Below, piece by piece: positions 35,066 through 48,128 of a DNA stretch of 64,000 nucleotides. The translations under genes and the position numbers were made by a program. The notes under the pieces are model-generated. The model had not been told where the DNA came from, did not search any database, and saw nothing but the letters and a program-made list of their open reading frames with translations. Each line of letters starts with the position of its first letter. Positions within the stretch are counted from its first letter, which is position 1. This stretch comes from Manis javanica (Eukaryota; Chordata; Mammalia; Pholidota; Manidae), in contig NC_133164.1 of the NCBI RefSeq assembly GCF_040802235.1, forward strand, positions 117,074,302 to 117,138,301, in the 5' to 3' direction.

Positions 35066-38000
35066 CAACCTAAATCTTACAATATTCACCTTTTAATAAA
35101 GACATAGTCTTCAACCACATTTATTGTGACTATCATTATGCTAGGGTTTTCCTGTTACCTTCTTGTAAGTTTTAGGAGTAGTATGTTCTTTTGTTTTTAA
35201 ATTTTTAAATGTATTTTTCTTCCATGTGGAATTCTTTGTTCATGTTGTTAGTTTATTTTTGTTTTGAAGATTGCATTTAACATATTATTTTTAATTGACT
35301 TCCTGTAAAAGTTTGTCAAGAATAGCTAACCTTGAATTCTCTCATTCCATGGTCACATGGAATTTTATTTATACATATTTATGCACACATACCCATAACC
35401 AGACACAAATGTAGAAGGTATGTATGTGTCTTGTGCATCTTTGTGTGCACCTGGCATATATAAGAGGAAATAAGAGTGAAATGTCCTAATATTGGGAAAT
35501 AGACATTTGAATCAGTCATATTTGCTGATTATAAATGTGGTTGAGAGGATTTGCCATAAAATGTTTCTTTCATGGAGAGAAGACATGAATTTATAGTGCC
35601 TTTGAATACCAATAACAATATATCTTGATAAATATGTAGAAGACATGCATGATTGATATCAATGGTTACGAAATATGAATTATCTATATGTAGATTTGGT
35701 AAAGAGTAAGAAATCCTGATGTAATTTACTTTCAAAAACAAATTCTTGATAAACATTCTGCATTTATCAATGCATTTTGGTTTATTTTGTTTTTAAGGAG
35801 TATATATAGCCAAATCCAATCCTTTTTTAATAGTAATTATATCTAAATTTATTAAGTGTAATTAGCAGATTATAACTCATAAATAAAATCAAGCTATATT
35901 TTAAATAAAACTTTAAAAATACACTTTTACAGTGTTTAAATAATGTATCCAATTTAAATGAATAATTTATATTAATATAGAGGATATAGTGCTCTAAATG
36001 ATAACATAAAGTATATGCTTTACCACAGAGTAAAATTATTAACACTTAAGCACACTTAAGATTATTTTAAAAAATGAAATCTTGAAGAAAACATAACACA
36101 GCAAGGTTTCCTAAAGAATATAGGCTATAATAACCTGCTGGTTTCTCCTTGCTAATTCTAAATATTTTAAAAGGTCAATTTTTCATAGTCTCCATGAGAT
36201 TTCATGCAATCTGCTGCTCCACAGACTTGAAAGTACTTTTTTCTTATTGAGTATGGCTGTATCCACTCTGAGTTGTCCTAAGCTAATTTGTCTTGAATGA
36301 AGTTATTGCAAATACTATTGTCCTTCCTCACATCTCTCTGCCTGGCAGAAGAACCCACAATAGTATAGTAAAGGATATACAGAAGTAATGGAAATAGGGT
36401 TGCTTCAATAAAAATAATTATAAGCCATCCTTTAAATATGAAATACCAGCTGGAGTTTGGAAACACATCTGAAGTTTTCAAGTAAGGTTCAAAGTCTTCT
36501 GTTATATCAAAAACACACACAATAAACACCTTGTTATTTCCTAATTTAAATAAATTTTGATGTATTGACTTTTTACTTAATGAAAGGACTTTTTATTTAC
36601 TGAAAGGATATAAGAAAAAGGGAGATTTTCACTTTTCATAAGAATTTTCCTGATTATTTGGTTTTAGGGTTTTGTGTTTTGTTGGGATTTTTGGTCAGAC
36701 CTCTAAAAAGAAAGTGAGAAGTAAACTTTCAGAGCATAATACTACAGTCTCCATTTATTCAGAATATGCAACTCATAAAATAAAAACCTGTGTTTCATTT
36801 ATCCCAAGTCCTATTGGACTTGAAGAAAATGTGTATTGATTTTAGAGTGAAAATGTTAGTAGAGGCAAAGCAAAATGTTAAGGTTAATGATTATATGATA
36901 AATTGGGATAATTTATATAAGTACTAAAATTAAACCAATTAAACCAAAAATTACTTTAAAAAATCACTGTATCTCTAGGTCACACCAGGTTCCCTCAAAG
37001 AATGGCAAAATAGGACATTTTACCAAAGTCACGTTTAGATTCATATGCATTCTTGCATTAGAAGTTAAGGCACTGTCTTAAAAATGATGAAAAAAATGTT
37101 TGCAGCATTTTCTTTTGTCTCCTTGAGTGCCTCTGCCCTTCATGCCGAGGACTGCTGCATACACACCATCTCTCCCTTTTTTGAAGGTCATTTGCGTCAA
37201 TTTTGTGGCTTACAGCAAGAGTCGCATTATTACATTACTTGAAAGTGGTTTATTTCCTGTCATATCGCCTTTACTCCCCCTTGAAATCAGAGCTGCAGAA
37301 ACTGCAGGCTGAGCCCTGGGGAGAAATGGGCAGAGGATGTGGCAAAGAGACATTTATTGGGGGAAAAAACCCCAGATGTCCTTTGTCCTTCAGGAAGACA
37401 TGCTTATAGTGGGAAGTGTTAAGAACTGTATTCTCACTTCCTTTCAATGGAGGACACAGGCAAGTGATCAGCATCTGCCCTTCCTTTCAGATGCATATTC
37501 TGAATAAATGTAGGGTGCAGTGCTAAGCTCTGAAAGCTTACTGGGTTTTCAAGCACTAGGAAGAGGGTGTTGGTCCCCACTCTGCAGTACACCTGTCCCG
37601 CATGTGTAGCTGGCCCTGTCCCATCACAGATCAGGCCAGGGCAGATGGGAGCTTCATGGCTGCCCTCAGTCGCTCCGAGGTGCCCCAGAGAGCCCTCTGC
37701 TCCTAAGATTTCATCCCAATTCCTCCTTCACAGACAGCTCACAAAGCTTTCAGTATCCTGAGCAACAAAACCTACCTGTGTGTATGTGTGTGTGGGGGTG
37801 GGGAGATCATAGTCATGACATGGAGATTAAGAAATGAGTATTAAACTTAATCTACAGCTCAAGGTGATGCTCCACACTTGATTATAACGAGTAGGTGCTA
37901 GAAAGGCATTTATCATATTCCCTGACATGGCGTCCCCGACAGGCATAGGTGACAATGAAGAAAACTGTTTTCTCAGCATTACACGACAACTACCTTTCTC

Positions 38001-38490
38001 CTGATTCTTCTGTGTTCATTCTCCAGCTCCCACTCAGTGACCCAATGAGTCATTCCCCAATATTGTGCCCCTACACTCAATGCCTCTGTAACCCCTTGGA
38101 CGCTTCTGGCCACCAAACCACTAGAAGCTTTTCTTGAATTTCCTTTTCAATTTTTTTCTTTGTAAAGGCAGCAGGTAACTGTAGCGCACCCACCCTCCCC
38201 AAAAAGCTTGCTTTCCCCACCTAGTCCACAATTATTTGGTTCCAGAGTCTTTCCTACAGACTCTGATGAGATTCTCTGAGTTGAATAACCCTCACCAATG
38301 CTTAATTATAAAATTACTTTAAAACTTTGTACTCAGTTATACATTTTTCCTCAATTGTTATTTCCTCTCCCAAAGACCATCCAAAGTATGATTTTTTAAG
38401 GGCTTCAGATCTTTATAAATGAGTATCCAAAATACTTCTCTATTGCTTAATTCTGTTAGGATTTTTAGCCCCATCCAAATGGTGTCTCCA
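35066..38490. other. Intergenic, nothing firm
   Basis: AT-rich up to about 37100, then more balanced composition. The short GT-rich patch at 37778-37803 is a minor simple repeat. Overlapping open frames at 37127-37474 and 37567-37761 lack domains. Confidence 0.42.
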
Positions 38491-38499
38491 TCGAGAGCA

Positions 38500-38640
38500 G
38501 TGTTTTGTTGTTCTTTTTCAATTGAGGTCGTCACTTGATGAGGAATATGGTGGAAAACAAAATGTGATAATCACCTGGGGGACTTTTGAAATCAAATCTG
38601 AAACTCATAAAAGCGAGTTGCAGGCATTTTTGTGACACTC
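38500..38640. repeat. Possible MER5-like fragment
   Basis: The phrase gataatcacctgggggactt (38567-38586) is typical of MER5-class hAT elements (aatcacctgggg), but the flanks are too diverged for a firm call. Confidence 0.35.
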
Positions 38641-39543
38641 AGCATGAACCTATCTCCTCAGGGTATCTCAAATACTCAAAGTACCAAAGGCTTTATTAGA
38701 AGAACAGAGGGAGTTAAGGGATCCTTACAATGAATCCCATTAAATTCACACATACACCACCTGCTAACAGTGTTGTTTAACTATTGAGAACAGTCCTCAA
38801 AATGAAGTAGTCCATAATAATTTCTCCTTATCTCTAAAAACCCCACATCCTATACCCCTTCAGAATATGATTTCTGTTGCTAATCAAGAAAATGACCCAA
38901 TGACCCTTCTAAATGATTCATACATTTATTTCCATGATTGTCTCATGTCATTGCCTACCTACCCTACCATTTATTAATGAATGAAGTCTCCCCACTACCT
39001 TGGGCATTTAACTTAACTCCTATTAAACTCAAGAATTTCCCCCCAACATGTCAGACTTGGATGTGCTGAGTACATATAAAACAGGGCTTTCATTTGTTTA
39101 TGGCTGCTTTTTGCTTTTTATTGTCTGGCTCTAATTAGATATATTGTAGCATATACCCTACAGAGAAGCTGTCTCCTTTACCTCTTTATATTTTAAAAAC
39201 TTTTCGTTCTCATTTTTATAATTATGTGGCTTAAAATCCCCTGACACCAGAGCTCCAGACTGCAGACTGATTACCCTGACTGGGAAAAGTGAAATCATTT
39301 TCCATCTCCTTAGGTGAATATAAATCAAACGGGGCTCTGGTTTTACAGCTCTCTTAACTTTCTTCTTTCTCCCTTTTATACTGCTTGCCTTTTCTTTCCC
39401 TTGCTAGGGGTCACCTGCTGAAATCAAATGTTTCATTATTTGGAAATGGAGCCTTTACTTCTCAGATGTTGACACATTTTTTACCCTTTTCATCTACCTG
39501 AAATGTTCCCTATTAACTACTTGTTAAGTAACATTGTGATTCT
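38641..39543. other. Intergenic, nothing recognised
   Basis: No gene or identifiable repeat. Confidence 0.45.
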
Positions 39544-39668
39544 TTAGTTTTCAAACCTGGATGTATATCAGAAACACCTAGGAATCTTAAACATATGAAC
39601 TCCCAGATAATACCCCCCGATTGGCTTGAGACCTCACAATCTGTAATCTTAGCAAGTTCTGCAAGAGG
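39544..39668 (+). mobile_element. MER5A-like hAT element fragment
   Basis: The run tagttttcaaacctggatgt (39545-39564), atcagaaacacctaggaatc (39568-39587), and a middle attggcttgagacctcacaa follow MER5A (ttctcaaact, aatcacctgggga, central dyad). MER5A is nearly palindromic, so the strand is nominal. It is non-autonomous with no coding capacity. Confidence 0.72.
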
Positions 39669-42045
39669 CAAGGGAAAAAAATATGTTAGTTCCAGGAACT
39701 TGAATTTAGGAACTAAAGCTAGAGAAGAAAGTTGGTTTCCAGTGGATTATTTTTTATGGAAATGAACATGTGATAGATGAGATGCTACAGTCAACAATCA
39801 CTAGTGAAAGCTAGTATATTTAGAAGAGTACCCTTCCCCATTCCCCCAGCCTTTGCTTCCGCAACAACTATCTAGGTGCACAACTTGCACCCTTACACCC
39901 TCAGCTCCGCCCCGAGGTGCAAGACCGCTCACTAGGTTGCCGCTGGAGATAGTTACAACATTCCTGGGAACTTTTTCAGCCAAGCTCTGTCCCGGACTTG
40001 GAGGGCTGCTCCGGTACTTGGTGACCTCTCTGTTGGATTGCTGCTAGACAGTATTCAGTGCTGACATGGAGATTTTGTGCTGGTTTCCCAATTTTCTGTT
40101 CATTCTCCTGAAAACTTACATGCTGATCATGAACACCCCACTATCTGAATTTGATTTGCAAAGCCTGATTTCAAATCCATGTGTTCCTCTTAGAAATATT
40201 CTCTTTAACTCTGGACCCACAGCCAAAGTTCCTCAGGTCACGTGTATCTCAACTACCAATACCTCTTCATGGATGACTCTTTGTCTTTCTCATGCCATTT
40301 TCCATTTTTTGTCTTTACTTGTAATAATGGCCAGACTGCAGTACCAGTTATTACATTTTTATCCATAAATGGCTTAGAAATTAAAACCCTTACATTCCTG
40401 AGTTCCCATGACCATTTTTCATGCTCATTTGAAATGGAGGGTTCCGATTCGGACCCCTGCAGGGCGCACTGCCTGAACGGCCATTAGTTCAGGTAAACCC
40501 CTGGGCACTCTACCCTATGGGGGGTAACTTCCGTTGTGAATTACCTTTGCTCAGAATATCCTGTCCTTAACCAGAAAGTGAGGTTGATGCTATTCATTAA
40601 CTTTTCCTCAGAGTAAACAATGATGCCTCATTGAAACTATGAACACATTAAGAAGAATTTAATGCAATATATATTATTTGCCTTGCATGTGGTCATGGCC
40701 TTATCAAGATTATGTCCCTGTGTACTTCAGGTTATGTAGTTCTTCATCTGGATTATGAAATCGAGGAGGGAATGCAAATTCAGTGATCCGATCCATGGTA
40801 ATACAGATGAATCAGTTACAGACAAAGCATATATGAGAAGAAAGAAAAGTATAATCTGAAGGCATTTAGAGACAGATGTAAATAGCAACTTATTGCCTTC
40901 TGAAATTTTTAATATATCTCTTGCTTAGTTGTCATGTGCACATCCTCAGGTTTAATGGGAAAAGTTAGCAACAGACCCATACTGTGGTAATGTAGGGTCT
41001 AAGGTGTGTATAGCCTTTTAAGGGGTTGCATGACCACACAGCTAATGACTTCAATATCTTGATTGCAGAGTACTTCACACTTTCTTTCTGGAATTTAAAA
41101 GAACCCTGAGTTTAAGCAGTTACATTCCTCAAGAATGTAAAAATGCTTTTCTTAAAAAAGGAACTTAAAAATATTTTTTTGATAAAGTCAGTAAGGCAAA
41201 TTGGCTTGCTGCTCAGTTACAAAGATTTAATACTTAATGAAATAACAAATGGCAGACAATCGTTGCAAAGGGAAAGTTCATGACTAATAGCATAACGATA
41301 ATTGATGGCATGGATCTGAGCCTTTGATACTGTCATGGCGAACACCACTCATCCTAGAATTTTTATAAAATATATTTTCTATCCAGGTTCTTTGTTGTTT
41401 TCAACAGCTGACAGAGACTGAACAATTCAACAGAACTTGTATGGGACTAAGACACCTTTAAATCCATGGCTCAGAGATACAGTAAAATGTGGAACAAGGA
41501 TATTTGTCATATTCGCCAAGCAAAAGTTTCTTATATGAATATAGGTAGACTTTGAGTGATAATGTCACTATTCACCAACCACACTGTATTTATACTAAAT
41601 AATGATGTTAAGGCAGTAGGATGGTGCTCGTTATGCACATCTCTTTCCAAATCCCCGTTTAGTGGTTTGAAATCATTTGCCATGCAGTTTATACCATGGA
41701 AACAGATCACATCTGTACATAGGAAAAAATTTTTGAGACTCAATTATTAAATGTTTATCATGACACTATAAGATGAGTAAGACAAAAAATAATTTTGCCA
41801 GGGGAAGCCCTTTCTTTCTGTACCCAAGAAACTGGAAAAAGTGTGGATCAGATAGTTACATGTTCTGCTGAACTGCAAAAGCTAAATCACATCCTAAAGG
41901 CAGTACACTGATTAGGAAAACCAAGGATCCTGGATATGAGAATCAAAATTAAAAATAAATACCAGGTGTTCAAGAGAAATTCAAAATCCTAAGCCAGCCT
42001 CCAAAGGAACTCCAGGGACTCTAGAGACCCTAGAGATATATTTAT
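39669..42045. other. Intergenic, nothing firm
   Basis: The part at 39830-40500 is GC-richer, with overlapping frames of 60 to 100 codons on both strands and no recognised domain. After 40500 it is AT-rich and blank. Nothing supports an exon. Confidence 0.42.
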
Positions 42046-42048
42046 TGT

Positions 42049-42339
42049 GATGAAAAGGCTGTATTATATCAACGATTGAAAAGCAATGACTCTTAGCTGG
42101 TTTTATCAATTATTTTTCATGAGGTCATGGAATGAAAAAGTGGTGCAATTCCGACTGAAGAGCAAAGCTGGATACAATTTCTTGCATCAGTAAATCACAA
42201 CAAAGTTCCTCAAAATGAAATTGGCAGGCAGACCATTTTGAAGATTCATGTAATTGCCAAGGAAGCTCAAAACCAGGAATGTAAGAAACAAGCTATTTTA
42301 ACAATTAAAGTCTCGTTTGAGGCCAAGTGCTTGGCCTAA
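42049..42339 (+). pseudogene. Possible degenerate coding fragment, unidentified
   Basis: One frame from 42049 reads with protein-like composition and only two internal stops (42094-42096 and 42133-42135), then stays open for 67 codons to a stop at 42337-42339. The open part contains the stretch EEQSWIQFL and then GRQTILKIHVIAKEAQ. I do not recognise the protein. There is no start context, splice-site evidence or poly(A) tail. Chance is the likelier explanation. Confidence 0.18.
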
Positions 42340-42639
42340 TATGAAGTAGAATTTGAAGAAAGTGAAGGACTAAATCTAAACATAGCAATTCAAATCTCTC
42401 TCAAAAGTAATTAATTAGAAATGTTTTATTGAAATAGGGTCTTTCCGGTTATTTAGCTCATGCAACACCTAGGAGACTTATTCTTTGTATAAGTATTTAG
42501 GACATTAGTCTCCAGGTCTCTTTTAAAAATCCCTCTTTTTTATCTATTGCCCAACTTCAATAATTACATTTTAATTATTCCTTTATAAGTAATTAATAAA
42601 GTAAATATATATTAAACACTGTTCTTAAGAAAAAAAATG

Positions 42640-43145
42640 AACGAATGAGCCTAATAATAGTGAGACTGATGACAAAAAGCATTCAGGGAGCACTCTCTGT
42701 GCAATCCGGTTCTGTGGGTACACCCCAGCGTTAAAAACCCTGAAGGTCCATTTGGATCTTCCCAAGATTCATTGCCGTTAAAGCCAGCGATTCCTTTTCT
42801 GCATCTAACTCTGAGTGATAAAGGGATGGATCATCTGTTACTCTTCCAGCATCTTGTCGGCTCTCTGGATGCCGAATACAGTTTTTCAGGAGACCTCAGT
42901 ATTCCCAGGGTACGTGTGCCTCCACTTCCTACACTTAGGAGTCTGGGTGGCTACAAAATCACTGATATCATCGCTACTACGACCCCCAGCATCACTCAGC
43001 CAACGAGAATCTCCCGAGAGCCTGCTTCGTGCGCAGCCCTGTGAAAACGGCTTTAATAGCAAACCAATAAAGAGTGCTATTATATTCTTTGGAGGAGAGT
43101 GATCAACACGGCAAAGAACACTGGAGTGTAATGGGATTGGCATTT
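42640..43145 (+). other. CpG-enriched block with a polyadenylation-like signal
   Basis: From about 42715 to 43045 there are roughly a dozen CpGs (agcgttaaa, gccgttaaag, gtcggctc, gccgaat, tacgtgtg, atcgctactacgacc, aacgagaatctcccgag, tcgtgcgcag). They are followed by ccaataaagagtgc at 43063-43076. Overlapping frames of 90 and 95 codons on the plus strand and 85 on the minus strand have no known domain. It could be an unidentified LTR, retrocopy 3' end or regulatory element. Confidence 0.35.
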
Positions 43146-45080
43146 TGGAGTAAGAGAATTTTTCGTTGTTTGATCAGGTCCCGACAAGGAAGGTGGCTAT
43201 TCAAACTCCCCAGTTAATAAAACCGAACTTGTTGCTCAGCACTAAAGAATTAAATTATATAATGCATTCAGTGTATAAAGTGGTGCCTGACATATTTTAG
43301 GTGCATACTATGATCAGATGAGAATCATCATTGATGTAGCTACCTGATGTAAAGGTCACTGAGGAGTAAGAAACGTGGCTCCTGCATCTGAACAGACCAC
43401 TTACAGGTTTTCTTACTGTAATGTTAGGGAGCCTCTAAGAACTGAGGATAACCTACCTCTTCCCCATTAAGGCTCAGTGGATGCCTTGAGAGCAATTGTA
43501 TTGCTTATGTTCTCTTCCTAAATGCACATGAGGTCAGGGAAAACAAAATGAAACAAAACAAGTAAAGTCTTTAGAGGCATAAAGTTTTTATGCAAAACTG
43601 AAGATAGCCCATTTTAACTGTGATTGAAGCAATTTCAAATGTATCCCCTTCTATCCCAACTGCTATAATGGTTTGTTTGCCCAACAAATGGAATTATCAT
43701 CCCTCTCACAGTCAGTAATACCAAGTTCATTGCCAGAGCCTTAGAGCCATAACCAAGCAAGTGTGAGAAAAAGTAATCTGAGAGAATAAGATTACACCAC
43801 CTAGCTCCAGGACCATGGTAAGTAAATAGAACTAGAAATTTTTATTTACCAAGCATCTACCTTTCACTCCAAAATACTTCTCTGTTTTGTAATAAAATGT
43901 AAAGAAATGAGCCATTCTGCACCATTCCAAGGTAAAATAAGCATGCAAACAAAGAGAGAAAACAGAAACCTTTCTGAAATGTACAAATCATTTTTGTGCC
44001 GTGTTTAGGAAAGATGGAGAAATTTTGTGAATGCTGCTTAGAAAAATATTTATCCATTTGAATGGGCCTGTTTTTAATTCAATGATTTTTTTTCATTTTG
44101 ACAAAGGCAATTGCCATAAAGCAAATGTTTTTAAAAAAAACAACACATTATAGTTACAATTAGATATTTGTCTCTTTTACTGAAAATGTCAGCTGTTAAC
44201 AAAGCAGTTGTATGTTTAATTTTGCTCATTTTTAAATATAGTTTTAAAAAACAGGGGTCGGTAAGAACACTAAAATAGTAAAGCTTGGGAAGAAATAAAT
44301 GGCAATTTTAACTCTAACAACAAACCCCCAATAAGTCAGTATTCACATACAGTTTCTTTTTCACCGATATTATCATTATATTTTTGTCTTCCTCTTTTTA
44401 TATACACAGATTTTAAAAGTAGTTTTCCATGTTGAGAATATCTAGGTAATATAATTCCTCATTATTTAACCATGGATTTTCCCATAACAAGGGAATTTTA
44501 TTCCTAGATGCCCCTGAACACTATTCTGAAAAGCTTTGAGCTTGTTTGTTGAGAATATGCCTGGACTCTAACAGATCAAACTTAAAATTATTATGGAAAT
44601 GCCCACCTTTGTTTTTTAAGGTTCCCATTTTCCAACTAGACTAATACCAAGAGTGACATGAACATGGCTTTCTGATCGGTTGACTTAGTATTCATGAAGA
44701 AAACCGATTACATGGTTTGGACAGCCCTAAGCCCTTGAAAAGTGAGATGGGGATTTTTTAACAGCATGCAACCAGGTTTGAATGGATGCCTCCCTTCAGT
44801 GTGTCTACTGCAGAAATAGACACATCACTATGCAGACAGCTTTCAACACCTCTCTGCTCTACAGGTTTCCTCTGCTATCCAAAACTAGAATGTTCTGACG
44901 AAACCTATCGTAAGCCTAAATGGCATAAAATAAAGAAGCAAATACCATGTCAAAAAAGCAAAAATCCTCTTCGAATTTCTCTTGGCTGGTGAAAACGCGT
45001 ATAATGGAGGTCTTTTGTAAAAGCAAAGTGATGTAAAGCGAACTGTTGGATAGCGGGGCAAAGCTGTCTTCTGGGTGAGG
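43146..45080. other. Intergenic, nothing firm
   Basis: AT-rich with no gene. A weak MIR-like wording occurs at 43428-43470 but is not enough to annotate. Short frames near 44786-45104 overlap on both strands and look incidental. Confidence 0.42.
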
Positions 45081-45084
45081 GTTG

Positions 45085-45215
45085 GCAAGTCTGGTTCTCA
45101 TCACAGCTCATCAGCTAATTGTATGGCTGGGAGCAAAACAGCCTCCGCATGCTGAGGTTTTCATTGGTAGAACAAGCTGAAAATGGTGTCTCAAGTCACT
45201 TCTAGTTCGGAAACA
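45085..45215 (+). repeat. MIR SINE fragment, plus strand
   Basis: The order tctggttctcatcacagctc (45090-45109), agctaattgtatggctggga (45113-45132), gcctccgcatgctgaggttt (45141-45160), tcattggtagaacaagctga follows sense MIR (gttcgaatcccagctc, agctgtgtgaccttggg, gcctcagtttcctc, tcatctgtaaaatg). It is diverged. Confidence 0.6.
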
Positions 45216-46536
45216 TTTTGAGACTTTTAACTGGAAAGGTTGAATATCAGAAATTCCTTTTTCCAACTCTTCCACACTTTCTCCTCTTCAAGACTTTGTG
45301 TTGAACTGAATTGGATAAAGAAAACCATGAAGGATTCACGTCAGAGGGACACAATGGCTTCCTGCTTTGCTTAGATGTTGTTGCATGGCAATAAGAGAAG
45401 GTACAAATACCATCTCAGGGTTTCTAATCACCTACTGTTAGAAATCAGTTTCTTGATCTCTCTTATTGGCTCCATAAGCAGCTGCCCGGATCAGAGTCTG
45501 ATGCAAAAACCGGCCACAGTGTCACATTCAGAGGCACACACAAATATTAGAAGATATAAAAACATTGGAACAATCAATGAATATGTACAGAGCATATTGT
45601 ATTTCCTTTATAAATTCAGTATGATTAATTCAGTTCAAAGACTTAGGAAAACAAGAAAGATTTAGACCTGGCCCAAAAATATGTAACTTTACAATAAGTC
45701 TCTGAATTCAAGATGAAACTTTCATGTAGTTATTTGCATTTTATTACAATCAAACAAAGCCAAATTCTTTGCAGTTTCCGATTTTGTCTAAACTTTAAAG
45801 ACAAAACAAGGAAGGGAGAACAGGCTAGCCTGTTTTGCTTGCAGACAGGGTGGAGGATGGAAAGTCTGAGGTGACGGCAGGGCAGGTAGAAAATAAACAA
45901 GGTTGGACACTGTAAGGGAGTGGAAGAAAATGGATGCACGAAGAAACGCGGGAGAGGTAAGAGGGTGACAAGCAGTGAATCTTAGAAAAATCACAAAAAT
46001 TGCTGAAGGCAAAGCAACTTATCTGTGAGATATGAGCTACTTACTCCTAAGAATCTGTTATTCAACTTATTTCCTTTTATTTTGAAGTGAATTTTCCTGC
46101 AGGATCAATTCATTATATATTCTATCTTCTCAATTTTTAATCTAGTTATCTAGTAATTCTAATTACAATGATGCCTTCTGCCTCTTCCCACCCCTCCAAT
46201 ATCCAGAGAATAAATGTATTATATTCTTAACCAAATGCTCTTCCGTTATTGTACTGATTAACCTAAGTACAAATTTAGAACATATATTATGGCTCCAACT
46301 TTGCAGTATAGAAAAATGAAAATGTGAAACTCAGTAGGCACAACCATATTTGAGGGAGTTATTTAAGATTATATAAAGAACATCTATAGGATTGTCAATC
46401 AAGGCAGCAAAGTTAATAGTAAGAATCTTCCGATTAACTGTTCACACTTTTCTGTGATTTTGTGCAAACATCTTATTAAGGAATAATGAAATGAAATACC
46501 TGCATTCATTACCTGTCCCTGATTCATCAGTCTAAC
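45216..46536. other. Intergenic, nothing recognised
   Basis: No gene or confident repeat. Two overlapping minus-strand frames (45730-46012) lack domains. Confidence 0.45.
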
Positions 46537-46748
46537 TGAGGGGCTGTCAAACTCAGACTCTGGGCTCAGTTTCTCTCCTGCCATCTGTTTTTGATATAAA
46601 GTTTTATTGGAACATGGCCAGGCTCATCTGTTTGCTCATTGTCTGTAGGTCCTTGTACATCAATTCAGCAGAGTTCAGTACTGAGACTACTTTCACAGCC
46701 CACAAAGCCTATCTGATCTTTTTCAGAAAAAGTTTGCTAACCTCTGAC
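46537..46748 (+). mobile_element. hAT-type non-autonomous DNA transposon, near complete
   Basis: A near full-length copy of a common mammalian hAT MITE. The 5' terminal gaggggctgtcaaact pairs roughly with the 3' agtttgctaacctctg. The internal landmarks are ataaagttttattggaacat (46595-46614), a tcgtttg-like catctgtttgctcattgtct (46625-46644), cacagcccacaaagcctatc (46694-46713), and cagaaaaagtttgctaacct (46725-46744). I recall the consensus well but not the MER number. It carries no transposase. Confidence 0.85.
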
Positions 46749-47974
46749 AGCCAGCAACTGACAGAAGGGTCCCACCTGTCCTTAGGTAAATCTTTATGAC
46801 GGCCAACAAGAGATGGACAGAGCAAATGGGCTGGTAGTTGCTGAGCCAAAAGGATCAGAATACACAGACCTTCCCTGATGTCTCCTCCATAACAGTGTTG
46901 AATTACTCATCCACTATTCTACGTTCTTAAATATGTTTGATTTTCAAACCTACATTATTCTAGTCTTTGTATTGTACAACTTTTTATGATCTCTATTTTT
47001 TCAAAATAATTAATAGTATTAGACCATACTAGTGTAAAATACACAAATATACAAGTATGTTTTGCAGCAAGCATATATCAATATATTTCTAGTTTATTTA
47101 CTAAAATCATATTAAGTGATATTAGTTGTTTACATATCTTATGTATCTGGAATTTTTAAGACAAGGATCGGTGACCTCATATTTTGGATCTAATTCTTGT
47201 AGTACTGTTTTTTAATTCTTATGGCACATTCGCAAAACCGACTGTTGGAGCTCTGAGTATTCATGGACTTCAAAAGTTTGAAAGCTTTGTAGAGCTCAAA
47301 ACAGAAATGAGTGGAGATTTGAGAGGAAAATAAGAATAGCAACTGCATGGATTTGAAATAGACACAAACAGATATGTACATATTTTCTAAAGGAAATTAA
47401 AAAGCTCTGTGGTAATGACTACTAAAGAGCATATGTGACATTGTGTCTGAATTTCATTTCCTTCCAATGAACAATGATAGTTTCTTTCACCCAAATAAGC
47501 TTAAGATTAACCTGTCTGCTCAAAAACATCTCAGTGTCCTCAAAAAATGTTGAAGTGCCTTGATTATCTTGGTTTTCCACACATCCCACCTAGCCCATTC
47601 CCTCCAGTTTCTTGGAAGAGTTGATGAAAATTAGGTGTGTAACTTGAATTTTTTTCTATGACATGTATATCCAGATATAACATAATGACCCCTAAACTTT
47701 TGAAAGAAAGATGTTTGATGGAAACACTTCGTGGCCTGTCCATCACTGCAAGGCAGCCCTTGTTGTTTATTTTTGTTTGCTCATTACCAAGAGGCATTTC
47801 AAAATGTGTGGAGTGTTCTGGGTTCCTACAGTGCCTGGGGGTGATGTCCCAGGCCAGGGGCCGAAGTGACCCATGACTTGAAACAAAGGAAAAGACTGAC
47901 ATACTTAGATAAAAAAACTGGCTTGCCCAGGATGCCAGAAGCTCCCTTGTGGAGACAGTTTTAGTAGAATTCAG
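46749..47974. other. Intergenic, nothing recognised
   Basis: No gene or confident repeat. The 112-codon minus-strand frame at 47564-47902 overlaps a 72-codon plus-strand frame, and neither shows a domain. Confidence 0.45.
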
Positions 47975-48128
47975 CTTCCTGGCTCAGGATTCCTCACTGG
48001 TAAGATGGGGAAGAGCAGAGCATGGAAACTCTAGAACCATCTTGAGGATTCAGCGAAACAATTCATGCAACATGCATAGAACAGTGTTCGGCCAGGGATA
48101 AGCAATGTATACGTTAGTCATTACTTTA
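47975..48128 (+). repeat. MIR SINE, plus strand
   Basis: Sense MIR order is clear: cttcctggctcaggattcct (47975-47994), cactggtaagatggggaaga (47995-48014), atcttgaggattcagcgaaa (48039-48058), caacatgcatagaacagtgt (48068-48087), and ggccagggataagcaatgta (48090-48109). These match gcctcagtttcctcatctgtaaaatggg through gtgcctggcacatagtaagc. Confidence 0.8.

Noticed and set aside
40995..41100. MIR-like gaccacacagctaatg
   Set aside because: Only one landmark is present and the rest of MIR cannot be traced.
43428..43500. MIR-like gagcctctaagaactgaggataacctacctc
   Set aside because: Landmarks are out of spacing, so too weak to annotate.
44248..44265. caggggtcgg resembling a hAT terminus
   Set aside because: Only ten bases match and the neighbourhood does not continue the element.
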